Made by a program: the position numbers and the translations under genes | Shown here: positions 62,519 through 64,000 of the stretch, piece by piece | Layout: every line of letters begins with the position of its first letter | Numbering within the stretch: the first letter of the stretch is position 1 | From: UBA6522 sp965262365 | GTDB taxonomy: Bacteria; Pseudomonadota; Gammaproteobacteria; Steroidobacterales; Rariloculaceae | Assembly: GCA_965262365.1 (NCBI GenBank) | Contig: OZ253541.1 | Coordinates: 3,658,001 to 3,722,000, forward strand | Reading direction: 5' to 3' | Length of the DNA stretch: 64,000 bases | The notes under the pieces: generated by a model | Seen by the model: the letters and a program-made list of their open reading frames with translations, nothing else | What the model was told of the DNA's origin: nothing | The model's database searches: none

Positions 62519-63625
62519 ATGCGCCGCTGGGCCCCCCTGATTCTCATTGCTGCCTCCGTAATGCGCCCGGCGTTCGCGCAGGATGAGGCACAGGAGTCGA
62601 TCGAACGCGGCAAGCTGCAACTTGAGCGCGCCCAACTGGAGGACGCCCAGGCGAGCTACCTGGAAGGCATCGGCCAACTCACGGCGGAACTCGGGGCGGA
62701 ATCGCCCGCGCTCATCGAGCCTTATTCCGAACTGGCCCGCATCTACATCCTGAACAATCAACCGCTTGAGGCTGTCACGGTGCTGGAGACCGCCCGGGGC
62801 GTCAGCCAACGAAACTCCGGCCTGTTCAACCTCGAGCAAGTGCCGCTGTTGGACGAAATTGGCCGCGCTTACCTGCTCATGGGCAATACGCTGGAAGCCC
62901 AGAACGTGCAGCGGGAACGCCTGAACGTGGCTCTGCGCCGCTTCGGTGAAGACGACCCGCGGACGATTCCGTACCGCAACCACCTGGCCGACTATTACGA
63001 TCAGTCACGAATGCGGCTGTTGGCACGGGAGGAGTATGAAGCCGTCCTGGACATCCAACGGGATGCGTTCGGCGACAATGACGGCCGGCTGCTGATTCCG
63101 CTCAGCCAGTTGACCGCCATCGACATTCGTCTCGGCAATTCCCGTTCCGCCCGCGCTCAGATGGTGCGCCTGCTGGAATCCACCACCAACGCCACACCCT
63201 TCCAGCGGGCGAGCGCACTGGCGGTCCTGGGGGATTGGGAGCTGGTTCGAAACCGCGTCGAGGCCGCGCAGAACTACTATCGAGAGGCGTTCGACGCGCT
63301 GAGCGGTGAACAACCATCGCTTGCCGAGGATTTTTTCGCCGCGCCGCAATTCATCGACTTCATACCCCCGGCAAGTGCGGCGGATTGGCAAGCGAATCCC
63401 GGCAGCTACGCCTGGGGTTATATCGAAGCGCAGTTTCAGGTCTCCGAGAACGGAAAAGCCACGAATATCATCATTCCCCGTGCCAATCCCCCCTTTCTGA
63501 TGAATGCCCCGTACGTACGCAGGCTGGCCGAAGCCCGCTTTCGCCCGCGGCTTGTGGATGGCGCGCCAGTTCCGACGACGGGCGTCTCCTACCGGCACGA
63601 ATTCCGCTTCCTTGTCGGCGAGTGA
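62519..63625 (+). CDS. TPR protein with TonB-like C-terminal domain, paralogue 2
   Basis: A 368-residue protein starting 11 bases after its paralogue. A short signal peptide (LILIAASVMRPAFAQDEA) is followed by TPR helices (LEDAQASYLEGIGQLTAELG, LARIYILNNQPLEAVTVLET, RAYLLMGNTLEAQNVQRERL). The C-terminal ~85 residues (YIEAQFQVSENGKATNIIIP, RRLAEARFRPRLVDGAPVPT) match the TonB-C-like end of paralogue 1. It is shorter, with fewer helix pairs. The pair is probably one operon; function unknown. Confidence 0.82.
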   Translation: MRRWAPLILIAASVMRPAFAQDEAQESIERGKLQLERAQLEDAQASYLEGIGQLTAELGAESPALIEPYSELARIYILNNQPLEAVTVLETARGVSQRNSGLFNLEQVPLLDEIGRAYLLMGNTLEAQNVQRERLNVALRRFGEDDPRTIPYRNHLADYYDQSRMRLLAREEYEAVLDIQRDAFGDNDGRLLIPLSQLTAIDIRLGNSRSARAQMVRLLESTTNATPFQRASALAVLGDWELVRNRVEAAQNYYREAFDALSGEQPSLAEDFFAAPQFIDFIPPASAADWQANPGSYAWGYIEAQFQVSENGKATNIIIPRANPPFLMNAPYVRRLAEARFRPRLVDGAPVPTTGVSYRHEFRFLVGE

Positions 63626-63647
63626 GGCCGCCGGGCAAACAGCGAAT

Positions 63648-63959
63648 GGTCACCAGGTCGTGGGCACGGTCGTCGAGACCCTGGCCGAATCGTTGCCGCC
63701 AGGTCGGCGGGTGGGTGTACCGTGGCTGGGGTATACCTGCGGAAGCTGCCGATACTGCCGCGGCGGACTGGAAAACCTGTGCGACAGCGCCGGCTTCACG
63801 GGCTTCACGCGACCGGGAGGTTACGCGGAGTACCTGGCCGCGGCTTGGGCGGGCTCCTCGGAGCAGCTGCCTCCGCACGAACTCGACGCCGCCATCGTCT
63901 TCGCTCCGGCCCAACCAGTCTCAACTTTTGTCAAGCCTGCGGGCGGAGTTCGGAAATAG
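63648..63959 (+). pseudogene. Remnant of a zinc-dependent alcohol dehydrogenase
   Basis: An open frame without a proper start begins with GHQVVGTVVETLAE and continues with GYTCGSCRYCRGGLENLCDS, the structural-zinc Cys loop of medium-chain alcohol dehydrogenases, then GFTRPGGYAEYLAA. It then jumps to LDAAIVFAPAQP, which in full-length relatives lies much further on, and stops. The N-terminal catalytic-zinc part and most of the Rossmann domain are missing. It is a decayed, internally deleted copy next to the TPR paralogue. Confidence 0.75.
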
Positions 63960-63978
63960 CCCGTATATTTCAGGAACC

Positions 63979-64000
63979 ATGCACGCACATCGATTACTCC
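63979..64000 (+). CDS. Possible start of the next gene (cut by window edge)
   Basis: An ATG preceded by AGGA opens a frame (MHAHRLL...) that runs off the right edge. Too little is visible to judge whether it is real. Confidence 0.2.

Overview
The window looks like chromosome of a free-living, Gram-negative, moderately GC-rich gammaproteobacterium. Evidence: hldE and a TolC-type channel (outer membrane), a TonB-dependent receptor, hspQ, mpl, rnd, and a tolC/rhodanese/pcm cluster. Energy metabolism leans on pyrophosphate and ferredoxin: a PPi-type phosphofructokinase, a K+-independent proton-pumping pyrophosphatase, and a 2-oxoacid:ferredoxin oxidoreductase with its own FAD/Fe-S partner. A Woeseiales/Chromatiales-like lineage would fit, but this is inference from gene content only. 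No rRNA, tRNA, CRISPR array or transposase was seen.

Region by region. 1-4846: end of a multicopper oxidase, cpdA, rubredoxin, hspQ, mpl and rnd. 4847-11814: accessory island. Six minus-strand genes are packed almost end to end: a FitA-type antitoxin, a PIN toxin whose first catalytic Asp is Tyr, an in-frame chimera of a type I HsdR nuclease N-terminus with the second half of an HsdS subunit, an unknown ORF, a GHKL ATPase carrying a PD-(D/E)xK-like region, and a DNA methyltransferase. Beyond them lies a 120-bp internally deleted copy of rnd, then a second, intact-looking FitAB module. 11843-18533: an adk-led minus-strand operon with two SDRs, a sterol C14/C7-reductase-like membrane protein, a DUF1214 protein, a sulfotransferase and an SRPBCC protein. 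18587-27314: flavin amine oxidase, PPi-phosphofructokinase plus a Na+/solute symporter, a TonB-dependent receptor and a DegQ-like protease.

27315-32083: class II ribonucleotide reductase. The large gene carries a LAGLIDADG intein exactly before its thiyl-radical cysteine, the C-terminal zinc-ribbon part is a separate gene, and two NrdR-like boxes lie upstream. 32140-50897: housekeeping genes hldE, tolC-like, rhodanese, pcm, hppA, a predicted aminopeptidase, cca, lhr, a P-loop ATPase, a gamma-carbonic anhydrase-like protein, a rhomboid protease, an EipA/DUF1134 lipoprotein, a serine hydrolase and a ketopantoate reductase.

50986-55650: a second accessory block, with an OLD-like ATPase/TOPRIM protein divergent from what I read as a RiPP gene cluster. 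That cluster has a 63-residue precursor ending in repeated aromatic-[D/N]-Arg triplets, an FxsB-like radical SAM/SPASM enzyme, a 2-oxoglutarate/Fe(II) oxygenase and an HExxH-type peptide-modifying enzyme. It is the best candidate for an undescribed system. 55742-64000: a 2-oxoacid:ferredoxin oxidoreductase operon, a YbaK-type deacylase, two tandem TPR/TonB-C paralogues and a decayed alcohol dehydrogenase.
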